Source of the DNA: Spirosoma fluviale
Lineage (GTDB): Bacteria; Bacteroidota; Bacteroidia; Cytophagales; Flexibacteraceae
Direction: 5' to 3'
DNA: 61,763 bases
Assembly (NCBI GenBank): GCA_945883425.1
Contig: CAMCXM010000004.1
Coordinates: 1-61,763, forward strand
Below, piece by piece: positions 35,955-45,632 of this stretch; within the stretch, counting starts at the first letter, position 1; every line of letters starts with the position of its first letter. The position numbers and the translations under genes are program-made. The notes beneath the pieces are model-generated. The model was not told the DNA's origin, made no database searches, and worked only from the letters and a program-made list of their open reading frames with translations.

Positions 35955-38852
35955 ATGGTAAAATCTTTACGCTTACAGAAATACGTCGGGATCCTTTTTA
36001 TCACCTGCCTGTTCGGGCTGGAATCGATGGCGGCCACCCGTACGTTTCTTCCTTCCGGTACGTCTGGGAGCTGGAGTAAAGCGACCAACTGGAGTCCGGT
36101 CGGAATTCCCGATGCGGCCGATCAGATTGTGATTCCAACACTCAAAACCTGTGTACTGGATATTGATTTCGAGCTGTCCGGAAGTATGACTCTTGGATCC
36201 GGTTCCGGTCTTCAGTTGTCTGCCAGATTCTCGCTTCTGCCGGGATCTTTGGTTTCTATGACGCCTACCTCAGTATGTTCGGTTTCTGGTCAGGAGCTGA
36301 AAATATCGGGCCTGGCATCCTTCTCCGGTATGCTTACGGTAAACGAATCCACGAAACTGATTTTAGAAAATTTCAACGGCCCGCTTCCGAAACTGAGCCA
36401 GTCAACCATTGGGGAACTCACCATTCTGGGCAACTCGGATGTAGCACAGATTGCCAATCTGAGGCTGAACCAAAATCTTTCGGTGAGTCCATCGTCCATA
36501 TTAAAGGTGAATGGTTTTTCATTGGCTGCCCCGATGTTTTCGAACCAGATTGTATTGACACCCGGCCCTTCCGGTTCGGTTTTTGAACTGACGGGATCGG
36601 GCTTTTTTTCTCTGCCTGCTCTCCAGCTGAAATCTCTTTTACTTAGCCGTTCCGGAAATGTGGAACTGAACGGCAATCTGGAACTGGCCGACAAATTCAC
36701 AGTGGGTCCAAACACGACCGTTTCCGGAACCCTTCAACTCACATCCATTCTGCCTTATTCCGGAACCAGCATTGCGTTTCTCAACCAAAACCGCTTCGAG
36801 GTCGCCACTCCGAATCTGTCCATCATGTTGGGCCCGTCCGGAACATTCCAAAACAACGGAACCTACCGGCTTTTCGGTAATCTGGTTTGCAACGGATCTT
36901 TCACCAACAACGGAATCTTCTATCTGGAAACCAATCACCTGCTGACGGTATCCGGTTCGGTATCCACCGGTCCGGGCTCGGTATTCAATCCTGCAAAAGT
37001 CAATTCCAAAATTGTGATCAATGTGGAAGACGGCGATACCTGGAACAATGCCGGTGAGTTCAATGCCGGCAACCTGGCTCAGATCCAGATTCAGTCGGAT
37101 TCTCCTGCCGCATTTATCAATTCGGGTAAACTGGATCTGGAAACCAACATCCAGATTCTGGATTCGGATGGCATTTTTGAAAACGCAGGCACACTATCTC
37201 TTTCAGACGGAAACGGTTTTTATTTCACAGGAGCCGGAAATCCTTTACTGAAAATCACCGGGACTCTGGAATGCAGCCAGTTGGTGGTGAATAAAACGGA
37301 AGGATCCGTCCTTTTGCTCGGACCCGAACCATTGGTGATTCGTGATCAGATCAGTGTATTGTCGGGAGAACTGAACCTGAACCATCAGCCGGTGGTGTTA
37401 AAATCAGGTCCCGATCAGACAGCCCGGATCGGACAAATCATTGGTGTGTTGTCGAACGCCGATCAGATTACCATGCAACGATATGTGGCCGGTTCCAATT
37501 CGGCCTGGTACTTTATGGGGACCCCAATTCTGGGTCAAAGTTTTGACGACTGGACAGATGATTTTGAAATAAAAGGACCGTTTCCGGAAGCCAATGTTCC
37601 AGCCAGTGCCGACCGATCCACCATGTTTGTTTTTGACGGCGCCAATTCCCCAACGGGTTCAGAGCCAGGAGAAGTGAACGGCTGGCGGATACCGGTCGCT
37701 GCGGATGTACAACCAGGAAAAGGGTACCGGGCCTTTTTGAAATCCAGCTTTTTAGCCGGCCCACGGGTTTTCGATAACACAGGAGAAATCATTCAGGGCG
37801 ATTTCGATTTTCAACCGGAATTCAATCCTTCCGGATATGGCGGCGGTGGATGGAATTTTCTCGCCAATCCCTATCCTTCTCAGATCGACTGGCTGTCTCC
37901 GGGCTGGACCAAAACCAACATTGGTGCCGCCATTTATGTCTGGAACGGACAAACCGGCCAATACGGAGCCTACAATTATCTGGATGATGTGACAGGAACC
38001 AATTCTGGCACCAACGGTGTAACCAACATGCTGGCGTCGGGTCAGGCGTTTTTTGTGAAAGCCACCTCTTCAGGGCCGCAGCTTCAGGCTTCCGAAATGG
38101 TGAAGTCATCCGATGCTTCCAGTTTTTTACGTCGTGCTGCAATTTCATCCAGCCTGATGAGGATCACACTATCGAACGCATTTGGATATACCGATCAAAA
38201 CGTGATTCGTTTCCATCAAAGTGGAAGTCAGGATTTTGATCCTGCTCAGGATGCGCTCAAGCTAACGGGCAGTACCTTGAATCTATCTTCCCTCACACCA
38301 GATGGCACCCGGCTTTGCATCAATACGATTCCAACATTAGACGACAAGGCCCTCATCGTTCCAATCAGCGCCACCAGTTTTTCAACCGGAATTCTCCAGT
38401 TGCGTTTTTCAGATTTTGGAGATGATGCTTTGAACGCCCGGATTTCTCTCTTTGATTCCTACACCAACCAGGTTCATTATCTTCAGGAAGGTGCCGTCGT
38501 TTCATTTTCGGTTAATTCCAATCCGGAATCCCAGAAACAGGGGAGATTTCAGTTGATTTTTACCAAAGTGCAGCAATTTCCGCAGCTTCTGCCCAATCAG
38601 GCCACATCCATCACGGCATTTCAGAAATTGGCAGGTGAAGGAAAACTTACCATTCGGTTACACCATTCCGTTTCTCAAAATGGTAAACTACGGGTTACCC
38701 GGATTGATGGAAGAGAGTTGTACCATGAAAACACCATTCTCGATGGGAATGATATGGCAGATCTTCCATTGCCGCTGAACCCAGGCCTCTACCTTGTGGA
38801 GTGGACAGAAAACGGTAAAACGATTTCTACAAAGGCCGTCATTCCAAATTAA
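35955..38852 (+). CDS. T9SS cargo protein with C-terminal sorting domain
   Basis: About 965 residues (ATG 35955; a GTG two codons upstream is possible). A signal peptide (residues 1-25, ending SMAA) leads to a long beta-rich body with many short Ser/Thr/Gly/Asn repeats of the 'fNNGTY' type (36840-36935), suggesting a beta-helix or adhesin-like fold. The C-terminal 70 residues (GKLRVTRIDGRELY, then LNPGLYLVEW and a basic end) form a type A T9SS sorting domain. It should be exported through the outer membrane by the type IX system and be anchored or released there. No catalytic domain is visible. Confidence 0.85.
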   Translation: MVKSLRLQKYVGILFITCLFGLESMAATRTFLPSGTSGSWSKATNWSPVGIPDAADQIVIPTLKTCVLDIDFELSGSMTLGSGSGLQLSARFSLLPGSLVSMTPTSVCSVSGQELKISGLASFSGMLTVNESTKLILENFNGPLPKLSQSTIGELTILGNSDVAQIANLRLNQNLSVSPSSILKVNGFSLAAPMFSNQIVLTPGPSGSVFELTGSGFFSLPALQLKSLLLSRSGNVELNGNLELADKFTVGPNTTVSGTLQLTSILPYSGTSIAFLNQNRFEVATPNLSIMLGPSGTFQNNGTYRLFGNLVCNGSFTNNGIFYLETNHLLTVSGSVSTGPGSVFNPAKVNSKIVINVEDGDTWNNAGEFNAGNLAQIQIQSDSPAAFINSGKLDLETNIQILDSDGIFENAGTLSLSDGNGFYFTGAGNPLLKITGTLECSQLVVNKTEGSVLLLGPEPLVIRDQISVLSGELNLNHQPVVLKSGPDQTARIGQIIGVLSNADQITMQRYVAGSNSAWYFMGTPILGQSFDDWTDDFEIKGPFPEANVPASADRSTMFVFDGANSPTGSEPGEVNGWRIPVAADVQPGKGYRAFLKSSFLAGPRVFDNTGEIIQGDFDFQPEFNPSGYGGGGWNFLANPYPSQIDWLSPGWTKTNIGAAIYVWNGQTGQYGAYNYLDDVTGTNSGTNGVTNMLASGQAFFVKATSSGPQLQASEMVKSSDASSFLRRAAISSSLMRITLSNAFGYTDQNVIRFHQSGSQDFDPAQDALKLTGSTLNLSSLTPDGTRLCINTIPTLDDKALIVPISATSFSTGILQLRFSDFGDDALNARISLFDSYTNQVHYLQEGAVVSFSVNSNPESQKQGRFQLIFTKVQQFPQLLPNQATSITAFQKLAGEGKLTIRLHHSVSQNGKLRVTRIDGRELYHENTILDGNDMADLPLPLNPGLYLVEWTENGKTISTKAVIPN

Positions 38853-39002
38853 CGGCCATTCCATTCGGCAGCCCGAACCATTTTTTTCGTTGAGGGGCAA
38901 AATGCGATTGCTCATTCATCTATTTTACCAAAATCCTTCTCTCGGGTTTATTTCCCCGTGACGGCAGACAATATTTCGCTCTTTTTTCTTTCATTCGCAT
39001 CC

Positions 39003-41111
39003 ATGAAGCAAATCAGAATTCTGTTCTTTCATTCAATCCTGGCTTTTTCAACCCTCTTTTCAGTAAATGGTCAATCATTGGAAAAATGGTTTCCGAAAGA
39101 AGACCTCATGAAAATCGGCGTCTATTATTACCCGGAGCAATGGCCGGAAAAGCAATGGTCACGCGATTTTCAAAACATGGCGAAACAAGGTTTTCAGTTT
39201 ACCCACATCGGGGAATTTGCCTGGACTTTTATGGAGCCGGAAGAAGGAAAATTCGATTTCAAATGGCTGGATGAGGCCATCAATCTGGCATCCAAAAATG
39301 GACTGAAAGTGATTCTCTGTACACCATCCGCCGCACCTCCGGTCTGGTTATCAGAAAAATACCCCGAAACATTGGTCCAGAATGTGGAAGGCACCACCAT
39401 GGTTCACGGCAGCCGGACGCATTGTTCCTGGAGCAGTCCGAAATACCGGGAGCTTGTTGAAAAGGTGGACCAGGAACTGGCGAAGCGATATGGAAAAGAC
39501 AAGCGAATCTGGGGTTGGCAAATCGACAACGAACCTTCCCACTATTCGGCTGAATACGACTACAGCGCACCTACCAAAGCCCGGTTCATTGAATGGCTCA
39601 AAGTGAAATACAGCACCATCGATAAATTGAACGAAAGTTGGGGAACTTCTTTCTGGAGCATCCGTTATCAGAATTTTGAGCAGATCCGGATTCCCAATTC
39701 CAGAGAATTACCGCAACCCGCCAATCCACATGCGGTACTGGATTACCGTCGCTTTACCGCGGCTGAATGTGCTGGTTTTGTGAGTTTTCAGGCGAAAACG
39801 CTTCGCAAATTTGTGTCAGACGAACAGTGGATTACCACCAACTACATGGGTTCCCACAATCCGAATGATCCTTTCCTGAACAAAGACCTCGATTTTTTAA
39901 CGCTCACTTCCTATCCCGTTGCGGGCTTTGCCGTCGGGTTTGGAAATGAAGGATTCCGTATCAACGAACCGTCCGCCCTCGGTCAGCCACTGGATTATTT
40001 CCGGAGCATCAAAGGTAAAACAGGGGTAATGGAATTGCAGCCGGGTCAGGTAAACTGGGGCCGGTACAATCCTCAGCCATTTCCGGGTGCCGTCCGTTTG
40101 TGGTTGTATCAGTCTTTCGGTGCGGGTTCAGCGTTTGTATGTGCCTATCGGTACCGTCAGCCTCGTTTCGGTGGTGAGCAATACCATTATGGAATGGTTG
40201 GGCCGGATGGCGTAACACCTTCTCCCGGCGGCCTGGAATACCAGCAAACCATCAAAGAAATGGCCGAACTGAAAAAGAGTTTTAAGCCAGCGAAGGAAAT
40301 GCCGCTTCGGCTGAAGTCGATGAAAACCGGAATCCTCTTTAAAAAGGACAACATCTGGGATATGAATTATCAGAGGCAAACCTCACAATGGAACCCGAAT
40401 CTGCACGTCACCAAATATTATGAGGCCTTGAGGGCACTTCAGGCTCCGGTGGATTTTCTGGAGGAAAGTTCCGATTTTTCAGAGTACCCGTTTCTGGTGG
40501 CTCCGGCCTACCAGCTGGTGGATCAAAAGCTGATTTCCAAACTCACCAAATATGTGCAGAAGGGAGGAAACCTGATACTGAGTTGCCGGTTTGGTCAGAA
40601 AGACAACAACGCCCAGCTCTGGGAAGGCCCGTTTCAGGAACCGTTGAAAAAACTGGCGGGCATTCAGGTGAAGTTTTTTGATGTGTTGCCTGACGATAAA
40701 TATGGGAAGGTGACCTACGGCGGACGGAATTTTGAATGGAATAACTGGGGAGAAGTGCTGGAGCCGGAAACAACATCCACCGTTCTGGCTACGTATATTG
40801 ATCAGTATTACAAGAAAGGAGCGGCGGCCGTAGAGAAAAAACTGGGCAAAGGAACCATCACGTATATTGGTGTGGAGACCGAATCCTTTAAAATGGAAAG
40901 GGAGCTGATGAAAACCCTGTACGGAAAAGTGACGGGAAAAACCCCGGATGAACTGGCCGAAGGACTGGAAGTGTCGTACCGGGATGGTTTATGGGTTGGG
41001 ATGAACTTCCACAGTACCGAAAACCGGACGGTCAACATTCCTTCCTCAGCCAAAATCCTGCTGGGCGAAAGAGAGTTGAAGCCTTGTGGAGTGGTGGTCT
41101 GGACGGAGTAA
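39003..41111 (+). CDS. Secreted beta-galactosidase, glycoside hydrolase family 42
   Basis: A 702-residue GH42 enzyme, starting at the ATG that opens the signal peptide MKQIRILFFHSILAFSTLF (an upstream ATG at 38958 is not needed). The TIM barrel includes GVYYYPEQWPE near the start, acid/base Glu177 in WQIDNEPSH and nucleophile Glu344 in GVMELQPGQ. The trimerisation and C-terminal beta domains follow to residue 702. The family cleaves terminal beta-galactosides; the signal peptide places it in the periplasm or outside. A sodium:solute symporter lies nearby and might import the product. Confidence 0.93.
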   Translation: MKQIRILFFHSILAFSTLFSVNGQSLEKWFPKEDLMKIGVYYYPEQWPEKQWSRDFQNMAKQGFQFTHIGEFAWTFMEPEEGKFDFKWLDEAINLASKNGLKVILCTPSAAPPVWLSEKYPETLVQNVEGTTMVHGSRTHCSWSSPKYRELVEKVDQELAKRYGKDKRIWGWQIDNEPSHYSAEYDYSAPTKARFIEWLKVKYSTIDKLNESWGTSFWSIRYQNFEQIRIPNSRELPQPANPHAVLDYRRFTAAECAGFVSFQAKTLRKFVSDEQWITTNYMGSHNPNDPFLNKDLDFLTLTSYPVAGFAVGFGNEGFRINEPSALGQPLDYFRSIKGKTGVMELQPGQVNWGRYNPQPFPGAVRLWLYQSFGAGSAFVCAYRYRQPRFGGEQYHYGMVGPDGVTPSPGGLEYQQTIKEMAELKKSFKPAKEMPLRLKSMKTGILFKKDNIWDMNYQRQTSQWNPNLHVTKYYEALRALQAPVDFLEESSDFSEYPFLVAPAYQLVDQKLISKLTKYVQKGGNLILSCRFGQKDNNAQLWEGPFQEPLKKLAGIQVKFFDVLPDDKYGKVTYGGRNFEWNNWGEVLEPETTSTVLATYIDQYYKKGAAAVEKKLGKGTITYIGVETESFKMERELMKTLYGKVTGKTPDELAEGLEVSYRDGLWVGMNFHSTENRTVNIPSSAKILLGERELKPCGVVVWTE

Positions 41112-41112
41112 A

Positions 41113-41391
41113 TCAGTCGGTCACTTCAGCGGAAAGACCAGCATCGCAAAGCTGGTTCCGCATGATGGCCATCTTTTCCCACTCTCCGTTTTTAACGGTG
41201 CACTTGCCTTTGTAGTGAACGATGTAGGCGCATTGTTCGGCCTGTTCCGGAGAATGACCACATACGTGGCAAAGAGTGGCGATCACATGGTCGAATGTAT
41301 TTACATCGTCATTGAAAACCACCAGTTTATACAGACTTACCTCAACAGTGGCAAGTTCCAGTTCTGTTTCGAAATCGTATAGAGTACTCAT
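41113..41391 (-). CDS. clpS: ATP-dependent Clp protease adaptor ClpS
   Basis: A 92-residue N-recognin that delivers N-degron substrates to ClpAP/ClpCP. The hallmark LVVFNDDVNTFDHVI segment carries the N-end-rule pocket residues, and the C-terminal part has CTVKNGEWEKM. The ATG at 41391 is chosen over an in-frame ATG at 41412 because a consensus promoter element overlaps the longer version. It lies antisense between beta-galactosidase and the symporter. No clpA or clpC is adjacent. Confidence 0.93.
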   Translation of the reverse strand: MSTLYDFETELELATVEVSLYKLVVFNDDVNTFDHVIATLCHVCGHSPEQAEQCAYIVHYKGKCTVKNGEWEKMAIMRNQLCDAGLSAEVTD

Positions 41392-41398
41392 GACGGTG

Positions 41399-41432
41399 CA
41401 AAAGTAAAGCATTCTTTTTCAATTATTCCAAA
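41399..41432 (-). promoter_or_regulatory. Promoter of clpS
   Basis: On the minus strand TTTG (41432-41429) is followed by 22 bases and then TACTTTTG (41406-41399), an exact match to TTTG/TAnnTTTG. The -7 element ends 7 bases before the ATG, so the message should be leaderless or nearly so. Confidence 0.7.
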
Positions 41433-41546
41433 TGAGTTTTTAATTCCGGATTTCATCGAGCCAATTCCGGAATTTTAGCGATGTGTTCCATCCTCTTTTG
41501 ACAGTCTTTTGATATTAACACCATATTTGTCCCCTCATCTGAATAC

Positions 41547-43031
41547 ATGAATCCCGACTTCAGCCACTATTACGGACTGGCCCTCATTTTGGCCTATTTT
41601 GCGGCATTGGTCGTAGTGTCCTGGTACACCTCCAAAGGCGAAACCGGCACACAGGCTTTTTTTGTCGCCAACCGGTCTTCCAAATGGTACCTCGTTGCCT
41701 TCGGAATGATTGGTACGTCGTTATCCGGCGTCACCTTCATATCCGTTCCGGGCATGGTCAACGCCGGGAATCTTCATTACCTTCAGATTGTATTTGGTTA
41801 CCTCATTGGCTACACCGTGATCGCCAATGTGCTCATGCCGTTGTATTACCGCCTTCAGCTCGTTTCCATTTACACCTATCTCGAACAACGGTTTGGGTTC
41901 TGGTCTTATAAAACCGGTGCCGGGTTTTTCATGGTTTCCCGACTTCTTGGATCTTCTGCCCGCTTTTATTTGGTGCTCAGCGTTTTGCACCTGGCCATTT
42001 TTCAACATTTCAACATTCCCTTCTGGCTTTCGGTCGGACTCGGTCTGTTGCTCATCTGGGTGTATACCTGGAAAGGGGGAATGAAAACCATCATTATTAC
42101 CGATACAATTCAAACCTTCTGTATGCTCGCTGCTGTGGGTGTTTCCATTGTGTATCTGGCTGGAAAAATGGAGTTGCCCGGTGATTCTTTTTTTCGTTTT
42201 GTGATCGACAATCCGCATTCCACCATTTGGGGGACCGATCCGGCGTCTAAGTTTTTCTGGGTGAAACAGATTCTGGCCGGAGCTTTTATTGCCATTACCA
42301 TGACAGGACTGGACCAGGATATGATGCAGAAAAACCTGACCTGTAAGTCGCTCGGTGAGGCACAGAAAAACATTTACTGGTTCAGTGGCACCTTGCTTGT
42401 GGTGAATACGCTTTTTCTGGTTTTGGGCTTGATGCTTTATGCCTACGCTGCACAGCATCAGATCGAACTGCCGGCTAAATCGGATCAACTGTTTCCGCTG
42501 CTGGCTCTTCATCACTTTCCGGTCTGGCTTGGTTTGTTGTTTCTGATGGGCATCATCGCTGCCACTTATGCGAGTACCGATTCGGCCCTTACCGCTTTGA
42601 CGACATCCTTCTGTTTCGACTTCCTCAACTTTGCACGCCTTTCGGAAGAAACCAGAATGAAGCAAAAATTCTGGGTTCACCTTGGGATGTCGGGCATGAT
42701 CTGGATTCTGGTTCTGCTCTTTTACAAATTCAACGAAGGAAGCCTGATCAACACCGTTTTCAATCTGGCCGGAATTACATACGGTCCTTTGCTTGGATTG
42801 TATGTCTGTGGGCTGTATTCCGGAATCCGTCCTTTTGATAAGGCTGTTCCTTTTCTGACAGTATTTTCTGCCCTTCTTTCTCAGTTCCTGTTTTCCTTCA
42901 GTAAGGAACTGTTCAACGGGTATGAGATTGGGTTTGAAATCCTGTTGATCAATGGGGTAATCACGTTTCTGTTGTTGTGGGTTTCCTCCTTTTTCAACAG
43001 CGCAAAAACTGATGGTACGCATTCGGTTTAA
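41547..43031 (+). CDS. Sodium:solute symporter family protein
   Basis: A 494-residue membrane protein with about 13 helices. The N-terminal FFVANRSSKWYLVAFGMIGTSLSGVTF segment and the later MTGLDQDMMQKNLTCKS block are typical of the SSS family (sodium/glucose, sodium/proline type). The substrate is not readable. With the secreted GH42 enzyme 0.4 kb away it could take up a sugar. Confidence 0.9.
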   Translation: MNPDFSHYYGLALILAYFAALVVVSWYTSKGETGTQAFFVANRSSKWYLVAFGMIGTSLSGVTFISVPGMVNAGNLHYLQIVFGYLIGYTVIANVLMPLYYRLQLVSIYTYLEQRFGFWSYKTGAGFFMVSRLLGSSARFYLVLSVLHLAIFQHFNIPFWLSVGLGLLLIWVYTWKGGMKTIIITDTIQTFCMLAAVGVSIVYLAGKMELPGDSFFRFVIDNPHSTIWGTDPASKFFWVKQILAGAFIAITMTGLDQDMMQKNLTCKSLGEAQKNIYWFSGTLLVVNTLFLVLGLMLYAYAAQHQIELPAKSDQLFPLLALHHFPVWLGLLFLMGIIAATYASTDSALTALTTSFCFDFLNFARLSEETRMKQKFWVHLGMSGMIWILVLLFYKFNEGSLINTVFNLAGITYGPLLGLYVCGLYSGIRPFDKAVPFLTVFSALLSQFLFSFSKELFNGYEIGFEILLINGVITFLLLWVSSFFNSAKTDGTHSV

Positions 43032-43181
43032 TTCTGATTTCATAGACTTTCCGGTTGAACGAATCAAAGACGGACGGCGCCCAATCCCCAATCTTGCCAC
43101 AAATCTTACCTGACAAAGATTTCTTCCTTAAGAGGTCTGAAACTCTGCCCTGACGGGTTCTTCTTGTGCTGTTCAAAATGA

Positions 43182-44306
43182 ATGGTTATGAGGTTATTAT
43201 ACCGAATTTGTCTTACCCTGTTTAGTGTTGCTTCTTTTCCGGCGTTCAGCCAGCTCGAATCTTCCTATCCGTCACAGGCCGTCAGTTATAAAGTTTTGCA
43301 GGATGACCCCGCTGATCTGAATAACCTCTGGATTCATGTTCAACCACTTACGGTGGATGTGATGCAGATGAATGCCGTGGTGGGATCGGGTGTAGAAGCC
43401 CGCTATCTTCCCATTCCAAAACTGGAATTGCAGGGAGGAGTAAGAGGAAACTTTATCAATTCGTTCGATTTTCAACGGAACTCTGCCATGCAGGGCGCAT
43501 CCATTACCACGCAGGAAAGCAAACGAGAACAGGGAAAAATGGTGATCACCAATTCCTTTTCACGCTTTTACAATCTGGAAATCGGTGGTTTTTATCATAT
43601 TCTGGATGATCTGAAAGATGGATCTTCCAAGATCATTCTTACCGATCAGGCGGTGCCCGATAAAATCAGCTTCCCGGATGTGATTGATGTGAATGCCAAA
43701 ACCCGCCACATTCTCGGTGCGAGACTTGGGTTCAGTTCTTTAGGAACGACGGTTTCTGTAAAAAACGCATTGAATGACCAGAATGTAACAGTGAAAGGTG
43801 ACCAGGGAACCATCCTGTCTGCAGCTGGAACTTCATCTGCCACCGGTTTCAAGACGGCTTACAACAACAATTCGCTGTATTCATCTTTTCATTCCACCGG
43901 CTTTTACATTGGGGCTGGTTTTCAACGAATCAAAAATCTGAGCATCAAGACCGACAAGCAGGGAATTGTGAGCAATAATTCCATTCTCTCACTGTATGCT
44001 GATCTGATGTTCAATCCCTGGACAAACCTGGCTTCCATTCAGGCGCAGCAGGTTTCGGCAACAGGCAGAGAGAATTTCGATTTGAGTCCGATTTCTCTCA
44101 ACAAATTCGGAGGTAGAGCGGGTTTTGAAATCCGGTACAATCAGGCATCCTTCATTTCGGTTGGAGCTGAAATCGGGTACCGTCCTGCTATTCAGGGCCA
44201 GGGATTTTACGGTCTTTTCAAACTAAGCATTCCGACCTTTTCGTTTGGAATGGGTCAGCGAAAAGTGGCCAACAACATTGGAAAAAATCAGAGTCTGAGT
44301 AAATAA
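43182..44306 (+). CDS. Predicted outer-membrane beta-barrel protein of unknown function
   Basis: A 374-residue protein with a signal peptide (residues 1-23, ending AFSQ) and alternating amphipathic strands throughout, typical of Bacteroidota outer-membrane barrels: LELQGGVRGNF, GFYIGAGFQRI, FISVGAEIGYRP and a C-terminal FSFGMGQRK strand. I do not recognise a named family. Two ATGs (43182 and 43188) are possible starts. A strong terminator follows. Confidence 0.7.
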   Translation: MVMRLLYRICLTLFSVASFPAFSQLESSYPSQAVSYKVLQDDPADLNNLWIHVQPLTVDVMQMNAVVGSGVEARYLPIPKLELQGGVRGNFINSFDFQRNSAMQGASITTQESKREQGKMVITNSFSRFYNLEIGGFYHILDDLKDGSSKIILTDQAVPDKISFPDVIDVNAKTRHILGARLGFSSLGTTVSVKNALNDQNVTVKGDQGTILSAAGTSSATGFKTAYNNNSLYSSFHSTGFYIGAGFQRIKNLSIKTDKQGIVSNNSILSLYADLMFNPWTNLASIQAQQVSATGRENFDLSPISLNKFGGRAGFEIRYNQASFISVGAEIGYRPAIQGQGFYGLFKLSIPTFSFGMGQRKVANNIGKNQSLSK

Positions 44307-44398
44307 GAAAAATATTTTTCGGTGTATCGGTTACTTTTTCTTACCCCTGCGGTATACAAGAACAGATACACAATTTATTCATACACCTGTAATATATT

Positions 44399-44431
44399 AA
44401 AATAGCCCTTTACTAAAGGGCTATTTTTTTT
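44399..44431. terminator. Strong bidirectional terminator
   Basis: A perfect 13-bp stem (AAAATAGCCCTTT at 44399-44411, its complement at 44415-44427) with a 3-base loop, then a run of T. The A-run on the other side makes it work for the minus-strand gene 44438-45562 as well. Confidence 0.9.
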
Positions 44432-44437
44432 GTGCTT

Positions 44438-45562
44438 TTACCGGTTGATTATCAGACGCTTCTGAGACTTCCCTCCTCTTTCATTTTCGAGTTCGGCCAC
44501 ATACACACCAGTGGTGAGGGCATCTACACGGACACGGTATTCGTTTAACTGAAAATCTTTTTCCAACATTTTCTGACCCGTCACCGAAAATATTTTTACT
44601 TTTTTCAGGATGGCATCGGAAGAAAATGAAACATCATTCAAGGCTGGATTGGGCGCTGCCTGGAATTCAAAATCCGGACGAACCGAAAGAAGTGAACGGT
44701 TGCTGGTCAACAACAGCATTTCTTTCAGATAATTGGCGCTGGTTACGTTGTTGCTGGAATCGAGTGTAAACTCAGCCACTGCCGAATTTTTCCCGTTTGC
44801 CCAGAAGGAAAGGGTTTTAGTGGAAATCACAGGAATCAAGCTTGGGTCCAGAATGTTGGTTGGCAAATCAATCCAAACTGCCGGAAGGATCGAAATTTTA
44901 GCGAACACCTGAATTTTAAACGTCATTTTCAAAGACTGGATGTTCCGCAAAACAGGAATGGTCCCGCCTACAAATTCGGCATTACCATAACCATCGATGG
45001 TGCTGGTATCCAGAATGGTGGCGTTGATTCTTGCCTTGGTGATGGTTGCTGGAATACCATTCACATTAATGACGGTATCGAAAGGAAATTCGAAACTGGA
45101 GGTACCCTGCGATTGAATATTCATCCCCATCGTCGCAGGGAAATTCAATACTTTAATTTCCGGATTGATGGGAAAAACCGCACTCGAGAACGGCAGGCCC
45201 AAACCACCTCCACCATCACCAAAGTCAAATACAAAACCTGTGATGGAAAGACCGGTGTTGTCCAGTTTGTAATAACCATAGTTGCCAAATGAACCGGTTG
45301 CCATGGTGGATGTTGGAAAAGACGCACCAAATGGTGTTGACGCAGCGGTTACAAAAACAATTGTATCCTGAAAGGTGGTGTCGCTTTCCAGAAAGGAATA
45401 CGAAATATTAGATCCAGCGGGCGGAGTGGTGCCGCTGTAGTTTTGCGAACTGTTGATGATTACATCTCCAGGACCTGCCATATCAGATAGGTTAAGGGAG
45501 ATTTGCGCCCAAACGTGGTTGGTGGCAAAAAGAAGAAGTAGAGCGATGCCTGCTTTTTTCAT
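44438..45562 (-). CDS. T9SS cargo protein with C-terminal sorting domain
   Basis: A 374-residue protein. The ATG at 45562 opens a signal peptide (MKKAGIALLLLFATNHVWAQ), so the longer frame to 45604 is not used. The body is beta-rich with no recognised enzyme domain. The last 75 residues (APNPALNDVSFSS, KVKIFSVTGQKMLEKDF, LTTGVYVAEL, KRLIINR) are a classic type A T9SS sorting domain. It shares a 70-base divergent promoter region with adenine deaminase and a terminator with the barrel protein. Confidence 0.87.
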   Translation of the reverse strand: MKKAGIALLLLFATNHVWAQISLNLSDMAGPGDVIINSSQNYSGTTPPAGSNISYSFLESDTTFQDTIVFVTAASTPFGASFPTSTMATGSFGNYGYYKLDNTGLSITGFVFDFGDGGGGLGLPFSSAVFPINPEIKVLNFPATMGMNIQSQGTSSFEFPFDTVINVNGIPATITKARINATILDTSTIDGYGNAEFVGGTIPVLRNIQSLKMTFKIQVFAKISILPAVWIDLPTNILDPSLIPVISTKTLSFWANGKNSAVAEFTLDSSNNVTSANYLKEMLLLTSNRSLLSVRPDFEFQAAPNPALNDVSFSSDAILKKVKIFSVTGQKMLEKDFQLNEYRVRVDALTTGVYVAELENERGGKSQKRLIINR

Positions 45563-45632
45563 AAAAAGGTACAGTTTTGAGGGGCTAAAAGTATACATTA
45601 ACATCCAAACCTTTTACATACCCTCAGACCAA

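Noticed and set aside
41721-43100. 459-codon open frame antisense to the sodium:solute symporter
   Set aside because: It mirrors a well-conserved membrane protein on the other strand, has a His/Gln/Lys-rich composition without domains, and no family features.
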